Assembly (NCBI GenBank): GCA_002746365.1
Contig: NVWZ01000007.1
Span: forward strand, 84,541 to 95,636
Direction: 5' to 3'
DNA: 11,096 nucleotides
DNA from: Thiotrichaceae bacterium
GTDB lineage: Bacteria; Pseudomonadota; Gammaproteobacteria; SZUA-229
Shown here: in pieces, positions 1-8,884 of the stretch
Layout of the letters: each line of letters begins with the position of its first letter
Position numbering within the stretch: position 1 is the first letter of the stretch
The notes under the pieces: generated by a model
What the model saw: the letters and a program-made list of their open reading frames with translations, nothing else
The model's database searches: none
What the model was told of the DNA's origin: nothing
Translations under genes and position numbers: made by a program

Positions 1-1467
<1,467 letters not shown>

Positions 1468-1492
1468 ACAATCTAACTTGATTAACCAAATC
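1468..1492. other. 25-base convergent junction between pgm and glgP
   Basis: The pgm stop (TGA, 1465-1467) and the glgP stop (TAA on the minus strand, 1493-1495) are separated by only 25 bases. I see no GC-rich stem followed by a T run here or in the adjoining gene ends. Termination of the two converging transcripts is therefore either Rho-dependent, located inside the opposing gene, or weak. Overlapping antisense 3' ends are an inference. Confidence 0.6.
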
Positions 1493-3994
1493 TTAACTAT
1501 CCAGCTTCCAGATGTCTGCGTTGTATTCCTGCATGGTTCGGTCTGTTGAAAAATAACCACTGCAGGCCGTGTTATTAATGCTCATTTTTACCCATTTCGC
1601 ACGATCCTTATAAGCCTGAGAGACTTTTTCCTGTGTATCAATGTAACTTCTGAAATCAGCCAGCGTTAACCATGGATCATCTGGATTTAGTAATGATGCA
1701 ATGATGCCATCGAAAATACCATTTTCAAATGAGTTAAAATGACCGCATTTCAAAAGGTAGATTACACGTTTAAGGTCAGCATCTTTATCAACTAACTTTT
1801 CAGGTTGATAATTTTTTCGTCGTGCTTCTACTTCGTCCGCTTTTAAACCAAACAGGAAAAAGTTTTCCTCGCCAACGGCCTCAAGTATTTCAATATTAGC
1901 ACCATCATAAGTACCTATTGTAATTGCACCATTCATCATGAATTTCATATTACCCGTGCCTGAAGCCTCTTTCCCCGCTGTTGAAGTTTGTTCTGACAGG
2001 TCGGCACCCGGACAAATTATTTCCATTTTGGATACGCCGTAATTAGGTAAGAAAGCCAGTTTTAATTTATCACCAACCTGCGGATCATTATTAATAACAT
2101 CGGCAACATTATTAATTAACTTAATAATTGATTTAGCCAGAAAGTATCCGGGGGCCGCTTTACCACCAATCAGTACACAGCGATTAGTCCAGTTACGTGC
2201 ACCGCCCTGTTCCGCATCACCACGTTTAATACGATTATAAAGATGTATAACATGCAGCACATTTAATAACTGTCTTTTGTATTCATGAATTCTTTTCACC
2301 TGCACATCAAACAAAGAATTAATATCAAAGTTAACATTACATTTTGTTTTAATCAGATCGGCCAGTTGTTTCTTATTTTCAGTTTTTACATCAAACCAGT
2401 GCTCAGCAAATTCTTCATCATCAACATATTGTTTTAGTTGTTCAATTTTTTCCAGCTTGCTAATCCATTCATTACCAATTTTTTTCGAGATCAACTCTGT
2501 CATTAAAGGATTGGAATGTGCCACCCAACGCCGAGGTGTTACCCCGTTTGTTTTATTATTAAATTTTTCTGGCCAGAGTTCATAAAAATCTCTGAACAAT
2601 CCTTCAGTCAGTAATTTTGAATGCAATGCGGCGACGCCATTAACTGAAAAACTACCCACGATAGCCAGATAAGCCATACGTACATATCTAACGTCACCTT
2701 CCTCAATAATCGACATTCTAGTTTGTCTTTCGATGTCGCCCGGCCATTTTCTGGAAACCTGTTCAAGAAAACGGGCATTAATCTCGTAAACAATCTGTAA
2801 TAAACGCGGTAACAGGTTTTCAAATAATGTAACCGGCCATTTTTCTAATGCTTCTGGCAGTAAAGTATGATTTGTATAGGCCATGGTTTGACTGGTTATG
2901 GCCCATGCCTCATTCCATGACATATATTTTTCATCAATCAAAAGACGCATCAATTCTGCAACGGCAATGGTTGGATGTGTATCATTCATCTGGAATACAT
3001 TTTGTTTAGCAAACTGGCTATTATCACTGCCTTCATTTAAATGCCACATTCTAAAAACATCTTGAAGCGTGGCAGAAGCCAGAAAGTATTGTTGTTTTAA
3101 GCGTAATTCCTTACCATTTTCACTGACATCATTAGGATAAAGCACCATAGTGATATGTTCTGCATCATTTTTGGCTTCTACTGCATCAGCATAACTACCG
3201 GCGTTAAAGTCATCCAGATTGAAAACACTGGTTGCACTAGCGCTCCATAAGCGCAAGGTATTAACGGTATGATTATTGTAACCAGAAATGGGCACATCAT
3301 AAGGTATCGCCAGTACCTCTGTAGCATCAACCCAGACAACGTGCGGTTTACGATTATGATTAGTAACCCATTCTACACGGCCACCAAACTTGACTATCTG
3401 AGAATATTCGGGCCGCTCCAGCTCCCAGGGGTTACCATCTCTTAACCAGTGATCCGGCTCTTCTAATTGATAACCGTTTTCGATTTCCTGACGAAACATG
3501 CCGTATTCATAACGCAGGCCATAACCAATCACAGGCAGTTTCAGGCTCGCGCAGCTATCCATAAAACAGGCAGCCAGTCGTCCTAGACCACCGTTACCCA
3601 GGCCGGCATCGTGCTCTTCAGTGATGATTTCTTCAAGTTGCAAAGCAAACTGATTCATCGCTTCTTTTGTTTGGCTATCAATGTCGAGATTAAGGATGTG
3701 ATTACCTAAAGAGCGACCAATCAAAAATTCTAACGACATATAGTAGGCTTTTCGCACGCCTTTTTGCTCATAGACTTTCCAGGTATTACGCCAGTCTGTC
3801 ATTATTCGGTCGCGAATGGTTAATGATAGTGCTTCATATCGGTAAAAAGGATCACAGCCAGCAAAACGTCCGAGATGGCGTGTTAAGTATCGTTCAAAAT
3901 CTCTCGCCAGCGAGTCACTATCCGTGGGTAACTTTTCCAGTACAGCAAAATCTTTCGCACACTTGCTATCACTCAATGATTTATTTTTAGACAT
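1493..3994 (-). CDS. glgP: Glycogen/maltodextrin phosphorylase
   Basis: Phosphorolyses alpha-1,4 chain ends of glycogen to glucose-1-phosphate, using pyridoxal phosphate (GT35 family). The 833 residues are full length for the family (about 790-850). Visible landmarks are YYMSLEF (84-90), the phosphorylase signature EEHDAGLGNGGLGRLAACF (126-144), NDTHP, KTNGVTPRRW, VKRIHEYKRQLLN and the cofactor segment EASGTGNMKFMMNGA, in which the PLP-binding lysine is Lys684 (codon 1943-1945). The N-terminus lacks the phospho-serine peptide of the muscle enzyme, so control by phosphorylation of that kind is unlikely. The ATG at 3994 follows an AAAGG ribosome-binding site placed 7 bases upstream, inside the last codons of malQ. 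It is the last gene of the operon, only 4 bases after the malQ stop. GlgP and MalP cannot be separated by sequence alone; the glgC/glgB context favours GlgP. Confidence 0.96.
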   Translation of the reverse strand: MSKNKSLSDSKCAKDFAVLEKLPTDSDSLARDFERYLTRHLGRFAGCDPFYRYEALSLTIRDRIMTDWRNTWKVYEQKGVRKAYYMSLEFLIGRSLGNHILNLDIDSQTKEAMNQFALQLEEIITEEHDAGLGNGGLGRLAACFMDSCASLKLPVIGYGLRYEYGMFRQEIENGYQLEEPDHWLRDGNPWELERPEYSQIVKFGGRVEWVTNHNRKPHVVWVDATEVLAIPYDVPISGYNNHTVNTLRLWSASATSVFNLDDFNAGSYADAVEAKNDAEHITMVLYPNDVSENGKELRLKQQYFLASATLQDVFRMWHLNEGSDNSQFAKQNVFQMNDTHPTIAVAELMRLLIDEKYMSWNEAWAITSQTMAYTNHTLLPEALEKWPVTLFENLLPRLLQIVYEINARFLEQVSRKWPGDIERQTRMSIIEEGDVRYVRMAYLAIVGSFSVNGVAALHSKLLTEGLFRDFYELWPEKFNNKTNGVTPRRWVAHSNPLMTELISKKIGNEWISKLEKIEQLKQYVDDEEFAEHWFDVKTENKKQLADLIKTKCNVNFDINSLFDVQVKRIHEYKRQLLNVLHVIHLYNRIKRGDAEQGGARNWTNRCVLIGGKAAPGYFLAKSIIKLINNVADVINNDPQVGDKLKLAFLPNYGVSKMEIICPGADLSEQTSTAGKEASGTGNMKFMMNGAITIGTYDGANIEILEAVGEENFFLFGLKADEVEARRKNYQPEKLVDKDADLKRVIYLLKCGHFNSFENGIFDGIIASLLNPDDPWLTLADFRSYIDTQEKVSQAYKDRAKWVKMSINNTACSGYFSTDRTMQEYNADIWKLDS

Positions 3995-3998
3995 AACA

Positions 3999-5489
3999 TT
4001 ACCTTTGATACAAGCGTATAAAATGAGACAGCTTCTCCATCATTTCCGGTTTAACCTGTTGCCACTGAAACCGCCATTGCCAGTTATTACTGGCCGTGCC
4101 CGGCGTATTCATGCGTGCCGATGTATCCAGCAAAAGCAAATCCTGCATCGGCAGCACACATAAAAATGACACTGACGACATCGCTAACCGTATCATTGAG
4201 CAGGCACCCTGTTCCGCTGATTGACTGCTCAAACCAATATATCCTTCAAAATAGCGCTTGTTATAATGTTCGTCATTGATCCAGCCCAATGTTGTATCGT
4301 TGTCGTGGGTGCCGGTATACACCATATCATCATGCGCATGGTTGTGTGGCAAATGCGGATTATGATTGTTACCATCAAAAGCAAACTGCAGCACTTTCAT
4401 GCCCGGTAGATTAAAGGCTTTTTTTAGTTCAATAACCGGCTCAGTAATTACACCCAGGTCTTCAGCCACCAGAGGAAGATGCTTGAAGCTAGCAAACAAT
4501 TCAGTCAGCATTTCTCTACCAGGAACCTCTACCCAGTTACCATTAATTGCCGTTTCTTCCTCATTGGGAATCTGCCAGCAGGCTTGCAAACCTCGAAAAT
4601 GATCCATGCGAATCATGTCAAAAAGTACTAGCTGTGTTTCGAAGCGCTGTTTCCACCAGCTGAAATTGTTTTTCTGCATGTACTCCCAATCATATAAGGG
4701 ATTACCCCAGCGCTGCCCGCTGTCCGAAAACGCATCAGGTGGCACCCCGGCAACCAACGCCATCTCACCATCATGATCGATTAAAAAGTTTTCTCTCTGC
4801 GCCCAAACATCTGCACTATCATGTGCAACGAAAATCGGCATATCACCAAACAGCTCAACGTCATGTTGTTTTGCATAAACACGGATTTCCTGCCATTGCG
4901 TAAAAAAAACAAATTGTTCAAATATCGTTTGTTTGATAACGTCCTGCAACTCATGCTTGGCATCAGCCAGAGCCTTCGGCTCGCGATAACGTACAGCTTT
5001 GGGCCAGTCATACCATGGTTTGTTCTGGTATCGGCTTTTTAGTGCCATGAACAGTGCATAATCATCCAGCCAGCTAACATGTTGCTGGCTAAACACTGTA
5101 ATGGCTGCACTCCATACATCATCATGCTTTTGATAAAAGTTTTTAGCCGCTTGCTCTAGACAGCATAAGCGGTAACTATCGTCTGTATTGTCGCTACTGA
5201 TTGTTTGTCTTTTCAGCCAGCCTTTATCCTGCAACCAGTGAAGGCTAATAAGCAATGGATTACCCGCATGAGAAGACATACATTGGTAGGGTGATTTATC
5301 TTCGTGGGTTGCACCTAACGGCAACATTTGCCAGACTTTGAAACCGTAGCTATGAAGAAATTCGATAAAACGATATGCTTGATGACCAAAATCACCATTA
5401 CCCAATGACTCTGGAAGTGATGTGGGATGTAATAACACACCCGCACGACGTTGCCTGCTTAACGTTTTAACATCCGCATGAGCTTTCAT
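3999..5489 (-). CDS. malQ: 4-alpha-glucanotransferase (amylomaltase / disproportionating enzyme)
   Basis: Transfers alpha-1,4-glucan segments between maltodextrins and releases glucose (GH77). This recycles short chains left by phosphorylase. At 496 residues it has the compact form of Thermus amylomaltase and plant DPE1, without the N-terminal extension of E. coli MalQ. The N-terminal part carries RAGVLLHPTSLP (15-26) and the LPLG..DKSPYQ substrate loop (56-69). The catalytic set is complete: nucleophile Asp296 in RMDHFRG, acid/base Glu343 in VAEDLG, and transition-state Asp396 in GTHDNDT. Numbering and spacing are almost the same as in the Thermus enzyme (293/340/395). There is no signal peptide, so it is cytoplasmic. 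The ATG at 5489 begins 3 bases after the GH57 stop and has no good ribosome-binding site, which suggests that it depends on ribosomes terminating at the GH57 gene. The coding strand holds a run of eight T (4912-4919), but the frame is intact. Confidence 0.96.
   Translation of the reverse strand: MKAHADVKTLSRQRRAGVLLHPTSLPESLGNGDFGHQAYRFIEFLHSYGFKVWQMLPLGATHEDKSPYQCMSSHAGNPLLISLHWLQDKGWLKRQTISSDNTDDSYRLCCLEQAAKNFYQKHDDVWSAAITVFSQQHVSWLDDYALFMALKSRYQNKPWYDWPKAVRYREPKALADAKHELQDVIKQTIFEQFVFFTQWQEIRVYAKQHDVELFGDMPIFVAHDSADVWAQRENFLIDHDGEMALVAGVPPDAFSDSGQRWGNPLYDWEYMQKNNFSWWKQRFETQLVLFDMIRMDHFRGLQACWQIPNEEETAINGNWVEVPGREMLTELFASFKHLPLVAEDLGVITEPVIELKKAFNLPGMKVLQFAFDGNNHNPHLPHNHAHDDMVYTGTHDNDTTLGWINDEHYNKRYFEGYIGLSSQSAEQGACSMIRLAMSSVSFLCVLPMQDLLLLDTSARMNTPGTASNNWQWRFQWQQVKPEMMEKLSHFIRLYQR
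4002..4006 (-). promoter_or_regulatory. Ribosome-binding site of glgP, inside the malQ end
   Basis: Read on the minus strand this is AAAGG, 7 bases before the glgP ATG. It lies within the final codons of malQ, so ribosomes finishing malQ pass over it. This supports both the chosen glgP start and translational coupling. Confidence 0.6.
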
Positions 5490-5492
5490 AGT

Positions 5493-7202
5493 TTATTGCT
5501 GATGACCCGGTAACATAGCCCCCCCCATAACCGGATCACCGGAACCAAAAGAAAATGCTCTGGCCAGATAATCAGGTGGTTCTACTTTTAATAGTTGATA
5601 TAAATTACATAAATGCAAACGAAATTGTTCATCGAATGCGGCCACAGATTCTGCTGAGTTATATTCCCCAAACCACCAAAACCAGTCGGAACTTTCACAG
5701 GTTGCCAATTGTATTTCGGCGAGCATCACTTGTTCATCTGATAATTTTTTTGTGCTAATGACGCTATCATAAACTTTCTTGGCTGCAACCAGCATATCCC
5801 ATGCACGATTTTTATCTTTCTCACCAATCCAGGTTGAGAATGTGCCATAAACCCAACTGCCAGCAACAATATCGGGTAAACGTTTTCTGTTTTCATGTGA
5901 GTCAAGATATTCACTGTAAGTGGTTAGTTTAAGGCCTTCATGTTGAGAAAGTTTTTCATACAGAGCATTGATAAAGTGATAACCATTTTCAGGGTAATGT
6001 TCCCAGGCATTTTCACCATCCAGAATTATCGAGACAATGGCTTCAGGCTTACCTGCACAGTTTTCAGCAATGGTTTCCAGATGATGCACAAGGTTGGCTA
6101 CCGCATCGTCGGCATGCCAGTCAGAATATTTAAAGCCAATTAAATCAGATAAACCGTCATCTCTAAAAAAACATGCTGTACTGGTTTCTTTGTATTGATA
6201 GGGTTCATGAATACAGGCATCCGCTGTCATTGCAGCTTTTTTGAGCGAATTTCGTAAAACAGTTTCACCACTGGCCATCCACTTAATACCCATCTCTGAA
6301 GTCAGTTTAATGGTTTCAGCGCTAATGCTGCCTTCCGATGGCCAGCAGCCCTGCGGTTCAAAACCAAAGTAATGTTTGAATACCGCTTTACCTTTTTGCA
6401 TATGCCAGCGACTTCTTTCTAAACCACCGGGATATTCATCAGCAAGCGGTAAATCTACATCTGGCATTGCCTGTCGGGCAGATTTAATATCGATTAAAAG
6501 TGGCACGATTGGATGCGCGTAGGGTGTCATTGATAATTCGATCCGTCCAGCCACTGCCAGTATTCGGTATCTTTCAATGACACCACTAATCAGTTCATTA
6601 ATGACTTCAACCAGCAAATGACGATCATGAATATTAAAATTTCTGGCTTTTCCCATTAAAAATTTAATACGTTTATCGGTCCTACGGACTGTCTCAGCAG
6701 TCCATGCCAGATGGTACCAGACTAATATATCAGCAAAAAACTGCTCAGAATAATAACTCAGAATCTCCGGCGCATGTACAGTAGCTTCTGCCATCTTACT
6801 GAGTGTTTCGAAAGCTTCGAAACGTTCCACCAGCCGCTGTTTATTAGCACGTAGACAAGCCTTAATAATATAGCGCCGATTTTCATCGCCCAGCAATATC
6901 ACCGGGTCTGCCAGTGCGGACAAAAGCGGATCTTTTAAAGCCTTACCACGGTTTAAATAACCGTCCAGTTGCTGCGCATAATCATCGATTTGCTGCAGTA
7001 ATACCGGCGCAAAATTAACCACTGCTCGTGCCACTTCGTTGCTTTCAAGATGCGCCGCCATTTCAACATAATCTTTAATCGTATGCAGGTATGTCCACGG
7101 TAAATGATATTCACCATTACGCAGATCACGATATTCTGGCTGATGCATATGCCAGTAGAGAACAACATTTAGAGGCGGTGAATTATGATTTTTATCTGAC
7201 AT
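5493..7202 (-). CDS. Intracellular glycoside hydrolase family 57 protein (alpha-amylase/amylopullulanase type)
   Basis: Probable alpha-glucan hydrolase or transferase acting on glycogen or maltodextrin in the cytoplasm; the exact reaction is not known. The 569 residues show the GH57 conserved regions in order: [12 protein letters not shown] (15-26), [10 protein letters not shown] with the expected nucleophile Glu290, [13 protein letters not shown] (345-357) which should carry the acid/base aspartate (Asp348 most likely, by analogy), and [11 protein letters not shown] (393-403). The C-terminal segment from about 450 ([15 protein letters not shown], then [12 protein letters not shown]) is the helical part typical of amylopullulanase-like and putative-amylase GH57 proteins, not of GH57 branching enzymes. 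No signal peptide is seen. The start overlaps the glgC end by 11 bases and the stop is 3 bases before malQ, so it belongs to the glycogen operon. A run of eight G lies near the 3' end (see repeat). With no GlgX in view, a debranching role is possible but is inference. Confidence 0.9.
   Translation of the reverse strand: MSDKNHNSPPLNVVLYWHMHQPEYRDLRNGEYHLPWTYLHTIKDYVEMAAHLESNEVARAVVNFAPVLLQQIDDYAQQLDGYLNRGKALKDPLLSALADPVILLGDENRRYIIKACLRANKQRLVERFEAFETLSKMAEATVHAPEILSYYSEQFFADILVWYHLAWTAETVRRTDKRIKFLMGKARNFNIHDRHLLVEVINELISGVIERYRILAVAGRIELSMTPYAHPIVPLLIDIKSARQAMPDVDLPLADEYPGGLERSRWHMQKGKAVFKHYFGFEPQGCWPSEGSISAETIKLTSEMGIKWMASGETVLRNSLKKAAMTADACIHEPYQYKETSTACFFRDDGLSDLIGFKYSDWHADDAVANLVHHLETIAENCAGKPEAIVSIILDGENAWEHYPENGYHFINALYEKLSQHEGLKLTTYSEYLDSHENRKRLPDIVAGSWVYGTFSTWIGEKDKNRAWDMLVAAKKVYDSVISTKKLSDEQVMLAEIQLATCESSDWFWWFGEYNSAESVAAFDEQFRLHLCNLYQLLKVEPPDYLARAFSFGSGDPVMGGAMLPGHQQ
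5519..5526 (-). repeat. Homopolymer of eight G near the 3' end of the GH57 gene
   Basis: The coding strand reads ATG followed by GGG GGG GCT, giving eight consecutive G in an otherwise AT-rich gene, about 25 bases before its stop. The present length keeps the frame and ends the protein in [13 protein letters not shown]. Losing one G would end the frame at a TGA overlapping the malQ ATG (ATGA). Gaining one G would carry the frame into malQ and stop after about eight of its codons. Whether the tract varies is unknown. Confidence 0.7.
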
Positions 7203-8460
7203 AATGAATCACTTGCCCAAGCATGTCTGGCGTGACTAAAACAACACCATTCGGTGAAACGTAAAAGCGTTTTTTATCATCTTCGTCATTTATACCAATG
7301 ATGGTGCCATCGGGTATAACACAGTCTTTATCTATAACTGCGTGGTAGATACGACAGTGTTTACCAATGCTGACATTCGGCAGGATAACCGAGGAATCGA
7401 TCTTACTGTAATTGTCGATTGTGACATTGGAAAAAAGTAAGGAATGACAGATAAATGCGCCCGAAATAATACAGCCTCCTGACACCATCGAGTCAATGGC
7501 CATACCTCTTCTATCACTATCATCAAAAATAAATTTGGCCGGCGGTAATTGCTCTTGATATGTCCAGATGGGCCATTCCTTATCGTACAAATTTAATTCA
7601 GGCGTTATACCAATCAGCTCCAGATTCGCTTCCCAAAACGCGTCAACCGTGCCCACATCACGCCAATAGGCTTGTATTTTAGTGTTGGCCTGGGTAAATG
7701 GATAAGCAACAACACGATACCTGGTAATCGCATAAGGAATAATATCTTTACCAAAATCGTGACTGGAACTTGCGGTATCTGCATCACGGATAAGCAACTC
7801 AAACAACAGGTCTGTATTAAAAATATAAATACCCATAGAACATAATGCTTCATCCGGCCTGTCTGGCATGGCTTCAGGATGTTCCGGTTTTTCCACAAAA
7901 CTATGAATACACAAATCTTCATCTACGCCCATCACTCCGAATGCCGAAGCTTTGTCCAGATCGACTTCGATACAACCTACCGTGATATCGGCATTGCGCT
8001 CTACATGCTCAGCCAGCATCGCACCGTAATCCATTTTATAGATATGATCGCCAGCCAGAATCAATACAAATTCAGGCGAATGGGAGCGAATAATATCCAG
8101 GTTCTGATAAATAGAATCTGCTGTACCGGCATACCAGGACGATTCAATACGCTGCTGCGCGGGTAATAATTCGACAAATTCGCCAAACTCACCACGTAAA
8201 TATCCCCAGCCTCTTTGAATATGTAAATTCAGTGAATGCGACTTGTATTGAGTGAGCACACCAATTCTACGTATGCCGGAATTGATACAGTTTGATAGTG
8301 GAAAATCGATAATACGGAATTTTCCACCGAACGGAACCGCTGGTTTTGCCCGCCACTGTGTTAATTTTTTCAGGCGTTCACCGCGTCCACCCGCCATAAT
8401 TAGCGCTAGTGTATCTCTAGTCGGGTTACTTATGTAGCGCGACGAATTTTGCTTAGGCAT
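7192..8460 (-). CDS. glgC: Glucose-1-phosphate adenylyltransferase (ADP-glucose pyrophosphorylase)
   Basis: Makes ADP-glucose from glucose-1-P and ATP, the committed and allosterically controlled step of bacterial glycogen synthesis. With the start at 8460 it has 422 residues (E. coli 431). The N-terminal nucleotidyltransferase domain shows the nucleotide loop MAGGRGERL (22-30), [18 protein letters not shown] with Lys47 matching the fructose-bisphosphate activator lysine Lys39 of E. coli, WYAGTADS (109-116), catalytic Asp138 in [11 protein letters not shown], and Lys191 in SFVEKP for glucose-1-P. From about residue 310 a left-handed beta-helix domain follows. The ATG at 8460 is preferred because AGAGGGA lies 7 bases upstream. 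In-frame ATGs at 8478 and 8490 would add 6 or 10 residues with poor upstream signals. It is the first gene of the operon; its last 11 bases overlap the GH57 start. The E. coli arginine after the ATP-site tyrosine (WYRG) is alanine here, a position that varies in the family. Confidence 0.96.
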   Translation of the reverse strand: MPKQNSSRYISNPTRDTLALIMAGGRGERLKKLTQWRAKPAVPFGGKFRIIDFPLSNCINSGIRRIGVLTQYKSHSLNLHIQRGWGYLRGEFGEFVELLPAQQRIESSWYAGTADSIYQNLDIIRSHSPEFVLILAGDHIYKMDYGAMLAEHVERNADITVGCIEVDLDKASAFGVMGVDEDLCIHSFVEKPEHPEAMPDRPDEALCSMGIYIFNTDLLFELLIRDADTASSSHDFGKDIIPYAITRYRVVAYPFTQANTKIQAYWRDVGTVDAFWEANLELIGITPELNLYDKEWPIWTYQEQLPPAKFIFDDSDRRGMAIDSMVSGGCIISGAFICHSLLFSNVTIDNYSKIDSSVILPNVSIGKHCRIYHAVIDKDCVIPDGTIIGINDEDDKKRFYVSPNGVVLVTPDMLGQVIHYVR

Positions 8461-8467
8461 CGGTGTT

Positions 8468-8474
8468 TCCCTCT
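8468..8474 (-). promoter_or_regulatory. Ribosome-binding site deciding the glgC start
   Basis: Read on the minus strand this is AGAGGGA, 7 bases before the ATG at 8460. It is the best Shine-Dalgarno sequence in the window and argues against the two upstream in-frame ATGs (8478, 8490), one of which lies only 4 bases before it. By analogy with E. coli glgC, where CsrA binds GGA motifs at the ribosome-binding site, its GGA could be a CsrA contact; that is only a suggestion. Confidence 0.65.
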
Positions 8475-8475
8475 G

Positions 8476-8495
8476 CATGTAGATAACCATACATG
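8476..8495 (-). other. Small inverted repeat (possible RNA hairpin) in the glgC leader
   Basis: On the minus strand CATGTA is followed after eight bases by its exact complement TACATG. In the message this could form a 6-bp stem ending one base before the AGAGGGA ribosome-binding site. It covers both rejected upstream ATGs. The stem is short and AT-rich, so it is weak on its own. Confidence 0.3.
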
Positions 8496-8526
8496 TAATT
8501 AAAGCGACAGAAATGAAAGTGGGTAA

Positions 8527-8554
8527 TATTTACATAGTTACCCCAACTTGTCAG
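8527..8554 (-). promoter_or_regulatory. Candidate promoter of the glgC operon
   Basis: Read on the minus strand, CTGACA (8549-8554) as -35 is followed after 16 bases by TAAATA (8527-8532) as -10. Both are partial matches to sigma-70 boxes. The predicted transcript would begin near 8520, giving a leader of about 60 bases before glgC. Its -35 box contains the same TGTCA/TGACA word that makes up the nearby palindrome. It is chosen by eye and not unique. Confidence 0.3.
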
Positions 8555-8635
8555 AAATAAGGTATTCATAGATATTCAATCAGCACCTGTCACCTGATCT
8601 CATTGCGTATATTACTCATCAAATACATAAAGAAC

Positions 8636-8651
8636 TGTCACATGAGTGACA
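8636..8651. promoter_or_regulatory. Perfect 16-base palindromic operator candidate
   Basis: TGTCACATGAGTGACA has two exact 6-base arms (TGTCAC/GTGACA) around a 4-base centre. It lies about 95 bases upstream of the candidate glgB -10 box and 175 upstream of the glgC ATG. That is a suitable place for a dimeric regulator acting on one or both directions. Its layout differs from the CRP consensus (TGTGA-N6-TCACA), and I cannot name the protein. Confidence 0.4.
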
Positions 8652-8746
8652 AACACACGTTTTTTTAAAAATAACCTGCCTTGTTTAAGTGCACGTGTTT
8701 AACCGCATATATACCCATGATCAGCGCCTAATAGAACGTTTATAGG

Positions 8747-8752
8747 TATAAT
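8747..8752 (+). promoter_or_regulatory. Candidate -10 box for glgB
   Basis: An exact TATAAT with no recognisable -35 hexamer at 16-18 bases and no extended -10 TG. If used, transcription would start near 8759 and leave a leader of about 126 bases before glgB. The poor -35 would fit a promoter that needs an activator, but chance TATAAT in AT-rich DNA is also likely. Confidence 0.35.
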
Positions 8753-8884
8753 ACAAATAAGCCATTGAGAGCCAGTATACAAAAGTTTTAAGCTATGCAT
8801 GAAACTTGCGAGAAAGAATATAACGACAACCCTGTAAAAAATTTGTCTAAGCGAAATAAAAAATAATTTGGAAAAAACCGCTTT

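Larger units (their letters stand above)
8461..8884. other. Divergent intergenic region between glgC and glgB
   Basis: These 424 bases hold no credible coding frame. They separate the operon on the minus strand from glgB on the plus strand, so both promoters and their operators should lie here. Visible elements are the glgC leader hairpin and ribosome-binding site, candidate promoters on both strands, a perfect 16-base palindrome at 8636-8651, further TGTCA words at 8549 and 8588, and a direct repeat GTTTAA (8683-8688 and 8697-8702) flanking GTGCACGT. The stretch 8753-8884, the presumed glgB leader, is AT-rich and I see no stable fold or riboswitch in it. Confidence 0.7.

Noticed and set aside
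4912-4919. Run of eight A (eight T in the malQ coding strand) as a frameshift or slippage site
   Set aside because: The malQ frame is intact through it (QFVFFTQW) and A/T runs of this size are common in AT-rich genes.
5493-7202. GH57 gene as a GH57-type branching enzyme
   Set aside because: The nucleophile region WPSEGS and the [11 protein letters not shown] region match the amylase/amylopullulanase type, and a GH13 branching enzyme is already encoded next to it.
7614-7922. A 102-codon minus-strand frame and a 95-codon plus-strand frame (7879-8166) within glgC
   Set aside because: Both lie wholly inside glgC in other frames, with no ribosome-binding site or recognisable domain; they are shadows of the real gene.
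8461-8490. glgC start at 8490 or 8478
   Set aside because: Neither ATG has a good ribosome-binding site, whereas AGAGGGA lies 7 bases before the ATG at 8460; the extra residues ([10 protein letters not shown]) match nothing conserved.
8636-8651. Palindrome as a CRP site
   Set aside because: The arms are TGTCAC/GTGACA with a 4-base centre, not TGTGA-N6-TCACA; only a generic operator call is supportable.
8819-8824. TATAAC as a second glgB promoter -10 box
   Set aside because: No acceptable -35 sequence at 16-18 bases, and the element is weaker than TATAAT at 8747.
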